From Cellulomonas sp. NS3 (GTDB lineage: Bacteria; Actinomycetota; Actinomycetes; Actinomycetales; Cellulomonadaceae), in the NCBI RefSeq assembly GCF_024757985.1, contig NZ_CP103289.1:992001-1056000 (forward strand): a stretch of 64,000 nucleotides of DNA, read 5' to 3'. Made by a program: the position numbers and the translations under genes. Of the stretch, positions 48,012-59,739 are shown one piece after another (position 1 is the first letter of the stretch; each line of letters opens with the position of its first letter). The notes below the pieces were generated by a model that worked only from the letters and a program-made list of their open reading frames with translations, did no database searches and was not told the origin of the DNA.

Positions 48012-49369
48012 TGTCCACCCACACCCCTTCCCAGCCCCGCGCCACGGGCAACGTCGTCGACGACGACACGACGGGCATCCCGTCGTTCGAGGCGAACGGC
48101 GGCGACTGGTCCGACATCGCCGAGGAGGCCGCCCGCCTCGGCGAGGAGCGCATCGTCGTCAACATGGGGCCCCAGCACCCGTCGACGCACGGCGTGCTCC
48201 GGCTCATGCTCGAGATCGACGGCGAGACCATCACCGAGGCGCGGGCCGGCATCGGCTACCTGCACACCGGCATCGAGAAGAACATGGAGTTCCGGACCTG
48301 GTCGCAGGGACCCACGTTCTGCACGCGCATGGACTACGTGGCCCCGCTGTTCCAGGAGGCCGCGTACTGCCTGGCCGTCGAGAAGCTGCTCGGCATCACC
48401 GACGACGTCCCCGAGCGGGCCACGGTCATCCGGGTCCTGATGATGGAGCTCAACCGGATCTCGTCGCACCTCGTGTGCCTCGCGACCGGCGGCAACGAGC
48501 TCGGCGCGACGACGATCATGACGGTCGGCTTCACGGCGCGCGAGGAGGTCCTCAAGATCTTCGAGCTCATCACGGGCCTGCGGATGAACCACGCGTACAT
48601 CCGCCCGGGCGGCGTCGCGCAGGACATCCCGCCGGGGGCGCTCGACACGGTCCGCGAGTCGCTCGTGACGATGCGGCACTACTTCCGCCAGCTCGAGGAC
48701 CTCATGCTGGCCAACCCGATCCTGCAGGCACGCCTCAAGGGCGTCGGGTACCTCAACCTCGCGGGCTGCATGGCGCTCGGCGTGACCGGCCCCGTGCTCC
48801 GCTCCGCGGGCCTGCCGTACGACGTGCGCAAGGCGAACCCGTACTGCGGCTACGAGACGTACGACTTCGAGGTCCCGACGTCGACCGAGGCCGACTCCTG
48901 GTCGCGCGTGGTCCTGCGCATGGAGGAGTGCTACCAGTCGATGCGGATCGTCGAGCAGACGCTCGACCGCCTCCAGGCGATCGGCCCGGGGCCCGTCATG
49001 GTCGCCGACAAGAAGGTCGCCTGGCCCGCGCAGCTCGCGATCGGCTCGGACGGCATGGGCAACTCGCTGGACCACATCCGGGAGATCATGGGCACCTCGA
49101 TGGAGGCCCTGATCCACCACTTCAAGCTCGTGACCGAGGGCTTCCGCGTCCCGGCCGGGCAGGTCTTCCAGACGGTCGAGCAGCCTCGCGGCGAGCTCGG
49201 CGTCCACCTCGTCTCGGACGGCGGCACCAAGCCCTACCGCGCGCACTTCCGGGACCCCTCGTTCACCAACCTGCAGGCCGTCTCGCTCATGTGCGAGGGC
49301 GGCCAGGTCGCCGACGTCGTCGTCGCCGTGGCCTCGCTCGACCCCGTTCTGGGAGGGGTGGACCGCTGA
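48011..49369 (+). CDS. nuoD: NADH dehydrogenase I subunit D
   Basis: A 452-residue 49-kDa-type subunit forming the menaquinone-reduction site with Nuo[23 protein letters not shown] holds the His implicated in quinone binding; [40 protein letters not shown] and the C-terminal [24 protein letters not shown] are all family hallmarks. TGATG junctions at both ends. Confidence 0.97.
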   Translation: MSTHTPSQPRATGNVVDDDTTGIPSFEANGGDWSDIAEEAARLGEERIVVNMGPQHPSTHGVLRLMLEIDGETITEARAGIGYLHTGIEKNMEFRTWSQGPTFCTRMDYVAPLFQEAAYCLAVEKLLGITDDVPERATVIRVLMMELNRISSHLVCLATGGNELGATTIMTVGFTAREEVLKIFELITGLRMNHAYIRPGGVAQDIPPGALDTVRESLVTMRHYFRQLEDLMLANPILQARLKGVGYLNLAGCMALGVTGPVLRSAGLPYDVRKANPYCGYETYDFEVPTSTEADSWSRVVLRMEECYQSMRIVEQTLDRLQAIGPGPVMVADKKVAWPAQLAIGSDGMGNSLDHIREIMGTSMEALIHHFKLVTEGFRVPAGQVFQTVEQPRGELGVHLVSDGGTKPYRAHFRDPSFTNLQAVSLMCEGGQVADVVVAVASLDPVLGGVDR

Positions 49370-50370
49370 TGTCCGTCGAGAACAGCACGCACGCGCCCGC
49401 CGGCGCGCACCGGCCGACCGCCTACGACGAGGCGACGTTCGCCCGCCTCGCCGCCGACGCCGCGCAGATCGTCGCCCGCTACCCGCAGGCCCGTTCGGCG
49501 CTGCTGCCGATGCTGCACCTCGTGCAGAGCGAGGACGGCTACGTCTCGCCCGCGGGCATCGCGTTCTGCGGGCAGGTGCTGAGCCTCACGACCGCCGAGG
49601 TCTCCGCCGTCGCGACGTTCTACTCGCAGTACAAGCGCCGGCCCAACGGCGAGTACACGGTCGGGGTCTGCACCAACACGCTCTGCGCCGTCATGGGCGG
49701 GGACGCGATCTGGGAGGAGCTCTCGGAGCACCTCGAGGTCGGGCACGACGAGACGACCCCGGACGGCAAGGTCACGCTCGAGCGCATCGAGTGCAACGCG
49801 GCGTGCGACTACGCGCCGGTCGTGATGGTCAACTGGGAGTTCTTCGACAACCAGACCCCGGCGACCGCGGTCGAGACCGTCGACCGGCTGCGGTCCGGCG
49901 AGCCGGTCGCCCCGACGCGCGGCGCGTCGAGCGTCTGCTCGTTCAAGGCGATGTCCCGCGTGCTCGCGGGCTTCCCGGACGGCCGGGCCGACGAGGGCGT
50001 CGGTGCGGGGGAGGCGACCGTGCGCGGCACGCGCCTGGCCCGCGAGAGGGGCTGGACGGCGCCGGCGTTCCCGGGCGAGAGCGGCACCGGCACCGACGGC
50101 ACCGCCGGCAAGCAGCCCGACGCGACGCCCGGCACCGCGGAGCCGGAGCCGAAGCCGCGTGCGAAGCGCCCGGCGGGGACGACGCCGCGCACCCGCACCG
50201 CTGCGGGCGCACCGGCCACGCGCACGGCGCCCGAGGCCGCGAAGGCCGCGGGCACGCCCGAGGTCGGCGCCGAGCAGTCGAGCGCGCAGCGCAGCCCGGA
50301 GGGTCCGGCGGACTCCTCCACGGCCGCGCAGGACAAGAAGCAGCAGTCCGAGCAGGCCAAGGAGTCCTGA
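49369..50370 (+). CDS. nuoE: NADH dehydrogenase I subunit E with long C-terminal tail
   Basis: A 333-residue 24-kDa-type subunit carrying cluster N1a. Ligands are in VCTNTLCAVMGG and ECNAACDYAP. The conserved domain ends near residue 190. The remaining ~140 residues, rich in Ala, Thr, Pro, Lys and Glu, are predicted disordered and absent from most NuoE proteins. TGATG junctions show coupling with nuoD and nuoF. Confidence 0.95.
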   Translation: MSVENSTHAPAGAHRPTAYDEATFARLAADAAQIVARYPQARSALLPMLHLVQSEDGYVSPAGIAFCGQVLSLTTAEVSAVATFYSQYKRRPNGEYTVGVCTNTLCAVMGGDAIWEELSEHLEVGHDETTPDGKVTLERIECNAACDYAPVVMVNWEFFDNQTPATAVETVDRLRSGEPVAPTRGASSVCSFKAMSRVLAGFPDGRADEGVGAGEATVRGTRLARERGWTAPAFPGESGTGTDGTAGKQPDATPGTAEPEPKPRAKRPAGTTPRTRTAAGAPATRTAPEAAKAAGTPEVGAEQSSAQRSPEGPADSSTAAQDKKQQSEQAKES

Positions 50371-51716
50371 TGAGCGAGCCGACCACCCTCGCGCCGGTCC
50401 TGAGCGACATCTGGGACGCGGACCGCTCGTGGACCCTGAAGACGTACCTCGCGCACGGCGGCTACGAGGGCCTGCGCGCCGCCCTGAGGCAGGACCCCGC
50501 GACGGTCGTCACGACCGTCAAGGACTCGGGCCTGCGGGGCCGCGGCGGCGCCGGGTTCCCGTCGGGCATGAAGTGGGGCTTCCTGCCCCCGCCCGACGGC
50601 GGCCCGCGCTACCTCGTCGTCAACGCCGACGAGTCCGAGCCGGGGACCTGCAAGGACATCCCGCTCATGCTGGCGAGCCCGCAGCACCTCGTCGAGGGCG
50701 TCGCGATCACGTCGTACGCGATCGGCTGCAACCACGCCTTCATCTACGTGCGCGGCGAGGTGCTGCACGTGTACCGCCGCCTGCTGCGCGCGGTCGAGGA
50801 GGCGTACGCCGCGGGCTTCCTCGGCAAGGACGTGCTCGGCTCCGGCTACGACCTCGACGTCACCGTCCACGCCGGCGCGGGCGCCTACATCTGCGGCGAG
50901 GAGACGGCGCTGCTCGACTCGCTCGAGGGCCTGCGCGGCCAGCCGCGCCTCAAGCCGCCGTTCCCCGCGGTCGCGGGCCTGTACGCGCGCCCGACGGTCG
51001 TGAACAACGTCGAGACGATCGCGTCGGTCCCCGGGATCCTGCGCGGCGGCGCCGGCTGGTTCACGAGCATGGGCACCGAGAAGTCGGCGGGGCACGGGCT
51101 GTTCTCGCTCTCGGGCCACGTGACCCGGCCCGGGCAGTACGAGGCGCCGCTCGGCATCACGCTGCGCGAGCTCCTCGACATGGCCGGCGGCGTCCGCGAG
51201 GGCCACGAGCTCAAGTTCTGGACGCCCGGCGGCTCGTCGACCCCGATCTTCACCGCGGAGCACCTCGACATCCCGCTCGACTACGAGTCGGTCCAGAAGG
51301 CCGGGTCGATGCTCGGCACGCGCGCGCTGCAGATCTTCGACGAGACGACGTCGGTCGTCCGCGCCGTGACCCGGTGGACCGAGTTCTACAAGCACGAGTC
51401 GTGCGGCAAGTGCACGCCGTGCCGCGAGGGCACGTTCTGGCTCGCGCAGGTCCTCCAGCGCCTTGAGGCCGGCCAGGGCACGAGCGAGGACATCGACCTC
51501 CTCCTCGACCTGTGCGACAACATCCTCGGGCGCTCGTTCTGCGCGCTCGGCGACGGCGCGACGAGCCCGATCACGTCGGCCATCCAGTACTTCCGGGAGG
51601 AGTTCGAGGCGGGCACGCACACGCCCGCCGACGTCCTGTTCCCGCCCGAGCGCAGCGCGCTGTTCACCTACACCCCGCGCCGCGGCGCGGGGCAGCTCGC
51701 GGGGGTCCACGCATGA
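50370..51716 (+). CDS. nuoF: NADH dehydrogenase I subunit F
   Basis: A 448-residue subunit with FMN, the NADH site and cluster N3. [15 protein letters not shown] is the NADH/FMN glycine-rich loop, [13 protein letters not shown] and [19 protein letters not shown] belong to the FMN fold, and [12 protein letters not shown] plus a later Cys (SFCALGDG) ligate N3. Entry point of electrons into the complex. Stop overlaps nuoG start (ATGA). Confidence 0.97.
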   Translation: MSEPTTLAPVLSDIWDADRSWTLKTYLAHGGYEGLRAALRQDPATVVTTVKDSGLRGRGGAGFPSGMKWGFLPPPDGGPRYLVVNADESEPGTCKDIPLMLASPQHLVEGVAITSYAIGCNHAFIYVRGEVLHVYRRLLRAVEEAYAAGFLGKDVLGSGYDLDVTVHAGAGAYICGEETALLDSLEGLRGQPRLKPPFPAVAGLYARPTVVNNVETIASVPGILRGGAGWFTSMGTEKSAGHGLFSLSGHVTRPGQYEAPLGITLRELLDMAGGVREGHELKFWTPGGSSTPIFTAEHLDIPLDYESVQKAGSMLGTRALQIFDETTSVVRAVTRWTEFYKHESCGKCTPCREGTFWLAQVLQRLEAGQGTSEDIDLLLDLCDNILGRSFCALGDGATSPITSAIQYFREEFEAGTHTPADVLFPPERSALFTYTPRRGAGQLAGVHA

Positions 51717-54358
51717 CCATCACGACAGGCAAGCCCGCCACGCCCGGTTCGCCGAGCGCCGGGCCGTCGTCGCCGGGCAACGACGCCCAGGCGCCGAAGG
51801 GTCCCGACGCGGTGACGTTCACGATCGACGACGTCGAGGTCGCGGTCCCCAAGGGCACCCTCGTGATCCGCGCAGCCGAGCAGATCGGCGTCCAGATCCC
51901 GCGGTTCTGCGACCACCCGCTCCTGGCCCCGGCCGGCGCGTGCCGGCAGTGCCTCGTCGAGGTGTGGGCCCCGGGGCGCGACGGCAACCTCGCGAAGATG
52001 CCCAAGCCCCAGGCCTCGTGCACGCTCGAGGCGACGCCCGGGATGCAGGTCAAGACGCAGCTCACCTCGGCCGAGGCCGACAAGGCGCAGCACGGCGTCA
52101 TGGAGCTCCTGCTCATCAACCACCCGCTCGACTGCCCGGTGTGCGACAAGGGCGGCGAGTGCCCGCTGCAGAACCAGGCGATGAGCAACGGCCGCGCCAC
52201 GTCGCGCTTCGTCGACATCAAGCGCACGTTCCCCAAGCCCATCGCGATCTCGACGCAGGTCCTGCTCGACCGTGAGCGCTGCATCCTGTGCCAGCGCTGC
52301 ACGCGGTTCTCCAAGGAGATCGCGGGCGACGCCTTCATCGACCTGCAGAAGCGCGGCGCGATGCAGCAGATCGGGCGCTTCGACACCGGCGTGCTCGGCT
52401 TCGTGGGCGAGGGACCGGTCGGCACGGCGCTCGAGGACGAGTCGGGGCGGCCGTTCGCGTCGTACTTCTCGGGCAACACGATCCAGATCTGCCCGGTCGG
52501 GGCGCTCACGAGCGCGACGTACCGGTTCCGCTCCCGCCCGTTCGACCTCGTGTCGACCCCCGGGATCTCCGAGCACGACTCGTGCGGCTCGGCGATCCGG
52601 GTCGACCACCGCCGGGGCGTCGTCCTGCGCCGCCTCGCGGGCGAGGACCCCGCGGTCAACGAGGAGTGGATCACCGACAAGGACCGCTTCGCGTTCACGT
52701 GGCAGTCGGCGCCGGACCGCCTGACGACCCCGCTCGTGCGGGACGAGGAGACCGGCGAGCTGCGGTCCGCGAGCTGGGCCGAGGCGCTCGACGTCGCGGC
52801 GGCGGGCCTGCAGGCGGCGCTGGCGTCCTCCGGCGCGACCGACGCCCCGCGCGGCGTCGGGGTGCTCCCGGGCGGGCGCCTGACGCTCGAGGACGCCTAC
52901 GCGTACGCCAAGTTCGCCCGCGTGACGCTCGGCACCAACGACGTCGACCTGCGCGCCCGCCCCCACTCCGCGGAGGAGGAGGCGTTCCTCGCCTCGGCCG
53001 TCGCGGGTCGGGGCATGTCCGTGACCTTCGCGGACCTCGAGAAGGCGCCCAGCGTCCTGCTCGTCGGTCTCGAGGCCGAGGAGGAGGCCGGCATCACGTT
53101 CCTGCGCCTGCGCAAGGGCGTCGTCGCGGGCACCACGAAGGTCTCCGCGATCGCCCCGCTCGCGAGCCGCGGGCTCGAGCGGCTCGACGGGACGCTGCTG
53201 GCGGCGGCCCCCGGCACCGAGGCCGAGGTGCTCGACGCGGTCGGCACCGACGCGCCCGACGTGCGGCTGCAGGACCTCGCCGCGGCGCTGGTCGCACCCG
53301 GTGCGGTCATCCTCGTCGGCGAGCGCCTGGGCCTCGTGCAGGGCGGGCTCTCCGCCGCGCTGCGCCTCGCTCGGCGCACCGGCGCCCGCCTCGCGTGGGT
53401 CCCGCGCCGTGCGGGCGAGCGTGGCGGCGTCGAGGCCGGCGCGCTGCCGAGCCTCCTGCCGGGCGGTCGCCCGGTCGCCGACGCCGCGGCCCGCGTGGAC
53501 GTCGCCGCCGTCTGGGGCGTCGACCACCTGCCGCAGGCGCCGGGCCGCTCGACCGCGAAGATCCTCAAGGCCGCACGCAAGGGCCGCCTCGGCGCGCTCG
53601 TGGTCGGCGGCGTCGACGTGCGCGACCTGCCGGACCCCGCGAAGGCGCGGGCCGCGCTCGCCGCGGTGCCGTTCCTCGTCTCGCTCGAGGTCCGCCGCTC
53701 CGAGGTGACCGAGCTCGCGGACGTCGTGCTGCCGGTCGCGCCGCCCGTCGAGAAGGCCGGCACGTTCCTCACGTGGGAGGGGCGCCCGCGCCCGTTCCCG
53801 CAGGCGCTGAGCTCGACCGCGATGGCCGACCACCGCGTGCTCGACCAGCTCGCGGACGCGCTGGGCGCGGACCTCGGGCTGCGCACGCTCGCGCAGGTGC
53901 ACGCCGAGATCGACCAGCTCGGCGCCTGGGACGGCGCGCGCGTCGAGGAGCCGTCGGTCGAGGCCGCCGAGCCGCCGTCGGTCGCCCCCGGCGACGCGGT
54001 CCTCGCGACGTGGCACCAGCTGCTCGACGCCGGCCGGCTCCAGGACGGCGAGGCGTTCCTCGCCGGCACCGCGAAGCGCCCGGTCGCGCGCGTCTCGGCG
54101 GCGACCGCCGAGGGCGCCGGCGTCGTCGACGGCGGGCTGCTCGCGGTCTCGACCGACGCGGGCACGATCCAGCTCCCTGCGCTCGTCACCGACATGCCGG
54201 ACCACGTCGTCTGGCTGCCGACCGCCTCGCCCGGGAGCCTCGTGCGTGACACCCTGCGCGCGGGCCCCGGCTCGCGCGTCCGGCTCGCGCCGGGCTCGCA
54301 GGACCTGATGGCCGGCGGCACCGACGCCGCGACGACGCACACGGAGGTGCTCGCATGA
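51713..54358 (+). CDS. nuoG: NADH dehydrogenase I subunit G
   Basis: An 881-residue 75-kDa-type subunit. N-terminal [2Fe-2S] ligands lie in [21 protein letters not shown], then the His/Cys cluster region [13 protein letters not shown] and the [4Fe-4S] site [16 protein letters not shown] with [10 protein letters not shown] degenerate molybdopterin-oxidoreductase domain (about 290-800) follows, without cofactor function in complex I. It bridges NuoF to the quinone arm. ATGA junctions on both sides. Confidence 0.96.
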   Translation: MTITTGKPATPGSPSAGPSSPGNDAQAPKGPDAVTFTIDDVEVAVPKGTLVIRAAEQIGVQIPRFCDHPLLAPAGACRQCLVEVWAPGRDGNLAKMPKPQASCTLEATPGMQVKTQLTSAEADKAQHGVMELLLINHPLDCPVCDKGGECPLQNQAMSNGRATSRFVDIKRTFPKPIAISTQVLLDRERCILCQRCTRFSKEIAGDAFIDLQKRGAMQQIGRFDTGVLGFVGEGPVGTALEDESGRPFASYFSGNTIQICPVGALTSATYRFRSRPFDLVSTPGISEHDSCGSAIRVDHRRGVVLRRLAGEDPAVNEEWITDKDRFAFTWQSAPDRLTTPLVRDEETGELRSASWAEALDVAAAGLQAALASSGATDAPRGVGVLPGGRLTLEDAYAYAKFARVTLGTNDVDLRARPHSAEEEAFLASAVAGRGMSVTFADLEKAPSVLLVGLEAEEEAGITFLRLRKGVVAGTTKVSAIAPLASRGLERLDGTLLAAAPGTEAEVLDAVGTDAPDVRLQDLAAALVAPGAVILVGERLGLVQGGLSAALRLARRTGARLAWVPRRAGERGGVEAGALPSLLPGGRPVADAAARVDVAAVWGVDHLPQAPGRSTAKILKAARKGRLGALVVGGVDVRDLPDPAKARAALAAVPFLVSLEVRRSEVTELADVVLPVAPPVEKAGTFLTWEGRPRPFPQALSSTAMADHRVLDQLADALGADLGLRTLAQVHAEIDQLGAWDGARVEEPSVEAAEPPSVAPGDAVLATWHQLLDAGRLQDGEAFLAGTAKRPVARVSAATAEGAGVVDGGLLAVSTDAGTIQLPALVTDMPDHVVWLPTASPGSLVRDTLRAGPGSRVRLAPGSQDLMAGGTDAATTHTEVLA

Positions 54359-55740
54359 GCCTGCTCACCGGGGTGCTGCCCGCCGCCGTCGAGGGCGGCG
54401 GGGGCGTGGGGGCCGCGGCCGCCGCGGACTTCAGCAACGACAACTTCTGGATCTGGCTGCTCAAGGCGGTCGCGATCATCGTCTTCCTGCTGACGAGCGT
54501 CCTCGTCGCGATCTGGTTCGAGCGCAAGGTCGTCGCCCGCATGCAGGTCCGCCCCGGGCCCAACGTGCACGGCCCGTTCGGCCTGCTCCAGTCGCTCGCC
54601 GACGCGATGAAGCTCCTGGTCAAGGAGGACATCACCGTCAAGGCGGCCGACAAGCTCGTCTACATCCTCGCGCCGATGATCGCGGTGTTCTGCTCGCTCC
54701 TGACGTTCGCGGTCATCCCGTTCGGCCCGGCCGTGAGCCTCTTCGGCATCGTGACGCCGCTGCAGCTCACCGACTTCCCGGTCGCGACGCTGTACATCCT
54801 CGCGTGCGCGTCCGTCGGGGTGTACGGCATCGTGCTCGGCGGCTGGGCGTCGGGCTCGACGTACCCGCTGCTCGGCTCGGTGCGCTCGACGGCCCAGGTC
54901 ATCTCCTACGAGCTCGCGATGGGCCTGTCCCTGGTCAGCGTGTTCATCATCGCGGGGTCGATGTCGACGTCGCAGATCGTCAGCTCGCAGACGCAGATCT
55001 GGTGGTTCCTGCCGCTGCTGCCCGCGTTCGTGATCTACGTGATCTCGATGGTCGGCGAGACCAACCGCCTGCCGTTCGACCTCCCCGAGGCCGAGGGCGA
55101 GCTCGTGTCCGGGTACATGACCGAGTACTCGTCGATGAAGTTCGCGTGGTTCTTCCTCGCGGAGTACATCAACATGCTCAACGTCTCGGCGGTCGCGACG
55201 ACGCTGTTCCTGGGCGGCTGGCGCGCGCCGTGGCCGATCTCCGCGATCAACGACGGGATGTTCAACGAGGGCTGGTGGCCCGTCCTGTGGTTCCTCGCGA
55301 AGGTCTGGATGTTCATGTTCCTGTTCGTGTGGATCCGCGGCTCGGTGCTGCGCTTCCGCTACGACCAGTTCATGAAGATCGGCTGGAAGGTGCTCATCCC
55401 GATCGCGCTCGGCTGGGTCGTGTGCGTCGCCGTCGTGCAGGGCGTCCGCCAGTTCTCCGGCCTCGACCTGCGCACGACGCTGTTCGTGATCGCCGGTGTC
55501 GTGCTGGCCGGGGTGCTGGTCTCGTTCCTGATCCCCGAGAAGAAGGACGAGCCGGCGCCCGAGCGCGGCGAGCCCGAGGAGTTCGACGCGTTCGCGGGCG
55601 GCTTCCCGGTGCCCCCGCTGCCCGGCCAGGTGCTCCCGCCCTCGCCGCGCCAGCAGCGCCGCGCGCAGGCTGCCCGCGACGCCGCGGCCCAGGCCCCGAC
55701 CGAGACCCCCCAGGTCACCCAGGAGGTGCACGGTGGCTGA
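54355..55740 (+). CDS. nuoH: NADH dehydrogenase I subunit H
   Basis: A 461-residue, eight-helix membrane subunit linking the quinone cavity to the proton pumps. [36 protein letters not shown] and the acidic loop [38 protein letters not shown] are hallmarks. A hydrophilic tail of ~70 residues extends beyond the last helix. It overlaps nuoI by eight bases. Confidence 0.97.
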   Translation: MSLLTGVLPAAVEGGGGVGAAAAADFSNDNFWIWLLKAVAIIVFLLTSVLVAIWFERKVVARMQVRPGPNVHGPFGLLQSLADAMKLLVKEDITVKAADKLVYILAPMIAVFCSLLTFAVIPFGPAVSLFGIVTPLQLTDFPVATLYILACASVGVYGIVLGGWASGSTYPLLGSVRSTAQVISYELAMGLSLVSVFIIAGSMSTSQIVSSQTQIWWFLPLLPAFVIYVISMVGETNRLPFDLPEAEGELVSGYMTEYSSMKFAWFFLAEYINMLNVSAVATTLFLGGWRAPWPISAINDGMFNEGWWPVLWFLAKVWMFMFLFVWIRGSVLRFRYDQFMKIGWKVLIPIALGWVVCVAVVQGVRQFSGLDLRTTLFVIAGVVLAGVLVSFLIPEKKDEPAPERGEPEEFDAFAGGFPVPPLPGQVLPPSPRQQRRAQAARDAAAQAPTETPQVTQEVHGG

Positions 55741-56515
55741 CCCCACGAACGGCCCGAAGGACGCGTCGAAGGACGTGACGGCCCGCCCGCAGGGCGGCGA
55801 GGTGGGCGCTGCGGCGCCCGCGGGCTACACCCCGCTCATCGAGCCCCGCACGGGCCTGAGCGAGATGCTCGCGCCCGTCGGCGGGTTCGGCGTGACGTTC
55901 TCGAACATGTTCCGCCCGACGGTCACCGAGCAGTACCCGTTCGAGAAGGTGCCCGCGAAGCCGCGGTACCACGGCCGCCACCAGCTCAACCGGTACGCGG
56001 ACGGCCTCGAGAAGTGCATCGGCTGCGAGCTGTGCGCGTGGGCCTGCCCGGCGGACGCGATCTACGTCGAGGGCGCCGACAACGCGCCCGACGCGCAGTT
56101 CTCGCCGGGGGAGCGGTACGGCCGCGTCTACCAGATCAACTACCTGCGCTGCATCTTCTGCGGGCTGTGCATCGAGGCGTGCCCGACGCGCGCGCTCACG
56201 ATGACCAACGAGTACGAGCTCGCGGGCCCGACGCGCGAGGGCCTCATCTACGAGAAGCAGGACCTGCTCGCGCCGCTCGCCGAGGGCATGCTGCCGGCGC
56301 CGCACCCCATGGTCGAGGGCACGACCGACGACGCCTACTACCGCGGCGAGATCACGGGCCCGACGCAGGCGCAGAAGGTCTGGGTCGAGCTGCACCGGCC
56401 GAGCGACCGCGACGCCGCCGCTCCCGGCGCGGGCGACGGCACGCACGCCCACCCGACCGCGGGCCACGCCCCCCACGAGCCGCTCATGCGCACTGCCGGG
56501 CAGGAGACCCGATGA
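55733..56515 (+). CDS. nuoI: NADH dehydrogenase I subunit I
   Basis: A 260-residue 8Fe ferredoxin-type subunit holding clusters N6a and N6b: [21 protein letters not shown] and [26 protein letters not shown]. The start is GTG with GGAGGTG upstream inside nuoH. A ~60-residue His- and Gly-containing tail follows the conserved part. ATGA overlap with nuoJ. Confidence 0.97.
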   Translation: MADPTNGPKDASKDVTARPQGGEVGAAAPAGYTPLIEPRTGLSEMLAPVGGFGVTFSNMFRPTVTEQYPFEKVPAKPRYHGRHQLNRYADGLEKCIGCELCAWACPADAIYVEGADNAPDAQFSPGERYGRVYQINYLRCIFCGLCIEACPTRALTMTNEYELAGPTREGLIYEKQDLLAPLAEGMLPAPHPMVEGTTDDAYYRGEITGPTQAQKVWVELHRPSDRDAAAPGAGDGTHAHPTAGHAPHEPLMRTAGQETR

Positions 56516-57420
56516 GCCACCTCACGGCGGCACTGCCCGCCGCGATCACCGACGCCGGCACGACCTCGGGCGGTGAGGCGGCCCTGTTCTGGGTCCTCGC
56601 GCCGATCATGGTCCTCGCCGCGCTCGGGCTGCTGTTCGCCCGCAAGGCCGTGCACGCCGCGATGGCGGTCGTCGCGGTGATGATCTCGCTCGCGTTCCTG
56701 TACGTCGCGCAGGAGGCGCCGTTCCTCGGCGTCGTCCAGGTCGTCGTGTACACGGGCGCGGTCATGATGCTGTTCCTCTTCGTGCTCATGCTCGTGGGCG
56801 TCGACGCGTCCGACTCGCTCGTCGAGACCATCCGCGGCCAGCGCTGGATCGGCCTGGTCGCCGGCGCCGGGATCGCCGTGATGCTGATCGGGGTCGTCAC
56901 GCGCGTGACCTACCCGACGGCGCGCGGGCTCGAGGCGGCGAACGCCGACACGAACCCGGTGGGCGTCGCGCGCCTCGTGTTCGGCGAGTTCGTCTTCGCG
57001 TTCGAGGTCGTCGGCGCGCTGCTCGTGACCGCGGCGCTCGGCGCGCTCGTGCTCACGCACCGCCAGCGCCTCGTGCGCAAGGTCGGCCAGAAGGAGCGGG
57101 CCGACGCGCGCGTCGCCGCCGGTGGCACCATCACGCCGCTGCCCGCGCCCGGCGTGTACGCGCGGCACAACGCGATGGACGTCCCCGCGCTCGACCCGCA
57201 GGGCAACCCGATCGACATCTCGGTCCCGCGCGTGCTGCGCATCCGCGGCCAGGAGGCGGGGACTGAGCGGTTCGCGGCGAGCCCCGGCACGCTCGTGGAG
57301 GACGGCTCCGGCGGTGGCGCGCGCCGCGACCGGCCGCTGCCCGCCGCTGCCGGTCCGGGGATGACGAGCGGCCCCGCGACGCCGATCACGACCGACCGCG
57401 GGACGGAGACAGCCCTGTGA
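56512..57420 (+). CDS. nuoJ: NADH dehydrogenase I subunit J with long tail
   Basis: A 302-residue membrane subunit. Five helices occupy residues ~25-190, including [51 protein letters not shown], the TM3 region with the pi-bulge motif. The last ~110 residues form a soluble Pro/Gly/Thr-rich extension not needed for the core fold. The stop TGA overlaps the nuoK GTG. Confidence 0.95.
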   Translation: MSHLTAALPAAITDAGTTSGGEAALFWVLAPIMVLAALGLLFARKAVHAAMAVVAVMISLAFLYVAQEAPFLGVVQVVVYTGAVMMLFLFVLMLVGVDASDSLVETIRGQRWIGLVAGAGIAVMLIGVVTRVTYPTARGLEAANADTNPVGVARLVFGEFVFAFEVVGALLVTAALGALVLTHRQRLVRKVGQKERADARVAAGGTITPLPAPGVYARHNAMDVPALDPQGNPIDISVPRVLRIRGQEAGTERFAASPGTLVEDGSGGGARRDRPLPAAAGPGMTSGPATPITTDRGTETAL

Positions 57421-57716
57421 GCCTGACCAACTACCTGGTCCTCTCGTCGATCCTCTTCGCGATCGGGGCCTCGACGGTCCTGCTGCGCCGCAACGCGATC
57501 ATCGTGTTCATGGGCATCGAGCTCATGCTCAACGCGACGAACCTCGCGCTCGTGACGTTCGCGCGGATCCACGGCGACCTGACCGGCCAGGTCATGGCGT
57601 TCTTCGTCATGGTGGTCGCCGCGGCGGAGGTCGTCGTCGGGCTCGCGATCATCGTGGCGATCTTCCGTACCCGCCGGTCGGCCTCGGTCGACGACGTCAA
57701 CCTGCTGAAGAGCTGA
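57417..57716 (+). CDS. nuoK: NADH dehydrogenase I subunit K
   Basis: A 99-residue, three-helix subunit homologous to MrpC. The key membrane Glu lies in [20 protein letters not shown], and a second acidic residue in [21 protein letters not shown] start overlapping nuoJ (GTGA). Confidence 0.97.
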   Translation: MSLTNYLVLSSILFAIGASTVLLRRNAIIVFMGIELMLNATNLALVTFARIHGDLTGQVMAFFVMVVAAAEVVVGLAIIVAIFRTRRSASVDDVNLLKS

Positions 57717-57726
57717 GAGGACGACG

Positions 57727-59724
57727 GTGCACACCCTGCTCCTCGCCCCCGCACGCCTGCGTGACGCCGCCGACGCGGCGCACGCGGCCGTCCCGCACGC
57801 CACCGCCGCCGAGGGCGCGCTGCAGACCAGCGCGTGGCTGCTGGTCGCGCTGCCGCTCGTGAGCGCCGCGGTCCTGCTGCTGCTCGGTCGCCGCGCCGAC
57901 CGGTGGGGCCACTGGCTCGGCGTCGCCGCGTCCGGCGGCGCGTTCGTCGTCGGCGCCGGGCTGCTCGTGTCGCTGCTCGCTCAGGGCGCCGAGGACCGGG
58001 TGCGCGACCTGCACCTGTTCACGTGGCTCCCCGCGGGCGCGTTCAGCCTGGACGCGGGGCTGCGGCTCGACCCGCTGTCGCTCACGTTCGTGCTGCTCGT
58101 GACGTTCGTCGGCACGCTCATCCACGTGTACTCGGTCGCGTACATGGAGCACGACGCGGACCGCCGCCGGTTCTTCGCGTACCTCAACCTGTTCGTCGCC
58201 GCGATGCTCGTGCTCGTGCTCGCCGACAGCTACCTGCTGCTGTTCGTCGGGTGGGAGGGCGTCGGTCTCGCGTCCTACCTGCTCATCGGCTTCTGGAACC
58301 ACCGCACGCCGTACGCGGTCGCTGCGAAGAAGGCGTTCATCGCGAACCGCATCGGCGACATCGGCCTGCTCGTCGCGCTCATGCTCATGTTCGCGACGTT
58401 CGGCGGCGTCGACTTCGCGACCGTGCACGAGGGCGTGGCCGACGCGAGCACCGGGACGCTCACCGCGATCGGGCTCATGCTGCTGCTCGCCGCGTGCGGC
58501 AAGTCGGCGCAGTTCCCGCTGCAGTCCTGGCTCGGCGACGCGATGGCCGGCCCGACGCCGGTCTCGGCGCTCATCCACGCCGCGACCATGGTCACCGCGG
58601 GCGTCTACCTCATCGTCCGCTCCGCGCCGGTGTTCGACGGCGCGCCCGACGCGCAGCTCGTCGTCGCCGTGGTCGGCGCGATCACGCTGCTGTACGGCGC
58701 GATCGTCGGCTGCGCGAAGGACGACATCAAGAAGGCGCTCGCCGCGTCGACGATGTCGCAGATCGGCTACATGGTGCTCGCCGCCGGGCTCGGCCCCGTG
58801 GGGTACGCGTTCGCGATCTTCCACCTCGTGACGCACGGCTTCTTCAAGGCCGGGATGTTCCTCGGCGCCGGCTCGGTCATGCACGGCATGGACGACCAGG
58901 TCGACATGCGCCGCTTCGGCGGGCTCGCGCGGTACATGAAGATCACGTGGCTCACGTTCATGGCCGGCTGGCTCGCGATCCTGGGCATCCCGCCGTTCTC
59001 CGGGTTCTGGAGCAAGGACAAGATCATCGAGGCCGCGTTCGTCCCGGTCGACGGGGCGCCGTGGCGCGCGTGGGTCTTCGGCGTCGTCGCGCTGCTCGGC
59101 GCGGGGATCACGGCGTTCTACATGTCGCGGCTGTTCTTCATGACGTTCGAGGGCGAGCGCCGCTGGACCGCGCGGACCGACGGAAGCGCGCAGCACCCGC
59201 ACGAGGCGCCGAAGCTCATGACGGTGCCGATGGTCGTGCTCGCGGTCGGCTCGGTCGCGCTCGGCGGGCTCCTGTCGATCGGCGGCGGGTTCGCGTCGTG
59301 GCTCGAGCCGGTGACCGGGCACGTCGAGCACGAGGAGCCCGTCCTGCCCCCGTGGCTGCTCATCGTGCTGACGCTCGTCGTCGTGGTCGCCGGCGTCGTG
59401 CTCGCGTGGCGCCAGTACGCGGCCTCGACGGTCCCTGTCGTCGCCCCCGCGGGCTCGCCGCTCACGCGCGCGGCGCGCGTCGACCTGTACCAGGACGCCG
59501 TCAACCACGCCGTCCTCGTCGAGCCTGGGCAGCACCTGACCCGCTCGCTCGTCTTCGGGGACCGCCAGGTCGTCGACGGCGCGTTCTCGGGCCTCGGGCG
59601 CCTGACCATCGGGCTCGGCGACGCCGTCCGCCGGCTGCAGACGGGCTTCGCCCGCACGTACGCCGCGACGATGGCGCTCGGTCTCGTCGTCCTCGTCGTC
59701 GCCGTCCTGGCACCCCGGATCTGA
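57727..59724 (+). CDS. nuoL: NADH dehydrogenase I subunit L
   Basis: A 665-residue antiporter-like proton-pumping subunit with about 16 helices. Typical stretches: [18 protein letters not shown] with the pumping Glu, [38 protein letters not shown] with Lys/His of the central channel, and [29 protein letters not shown]. The C-terminus contains the lateral amphipathic helix region. GTG start with GAGAGGACG upstream. Confidence 0.97.
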   Translation: MHTLLLAPARLRDAADAAHAAVPHATAAEGALQTSAWLLVALPLVSAAVLLLLGRRADRWGHWLGVAASGGAFVVGAGLLVSLLAQGAEDRVRDLHLFTWLPAGAFSLDAGLRLDPLSLTFVLLVTFVGTLIHVYSVAYMEHDADRRRFFAYLNLFVAAMLVLVLADSYLLLFVGWEGVGLASYLLIGFWNHRTPYAVAAKKAFIANRIGDIGLLVALMLMFATFGGVDFATVHEGVADASTGTLTAIGLMLLLAACGKSAQFPLQSWLGDAMAGPTPVSALIHAATMVTAGVYLIVRSAPVFDGAPDAQLVVAVVGAITLLYGAIVGCAKDDIKKALAASTMSQIGYMVLAAGLGPVGYAFAIFHLVTHGFFKAGMFLGAGSVMHGMDDQVDMRRFGGLARYMKITWLTFMAGWLAILGIPPFSGFWSKDKIIEAAFVPVDGAPWRAWVFGVVALLGAGITAFYMSRLFFMTFEGERRWTARTDGSAQHPHEAPKLMTVPMVVLAVGSVALGGLLSIGGGFASWLEPVTGHVEHEEPVLPPWLLIVLTLVVVVAGVVLAWRQYAASTVPVVAPAGSPLTRAARVDLYQDAVNHAVLVEPGQHLTRSLVFGDRQVVDGAFSGLGRLTIGLGDAVRRLQTGFARTYAATMALGLVVLVVAVLAPRI

Positions 59725-59739
59725 GGGAGAGCACCACCG

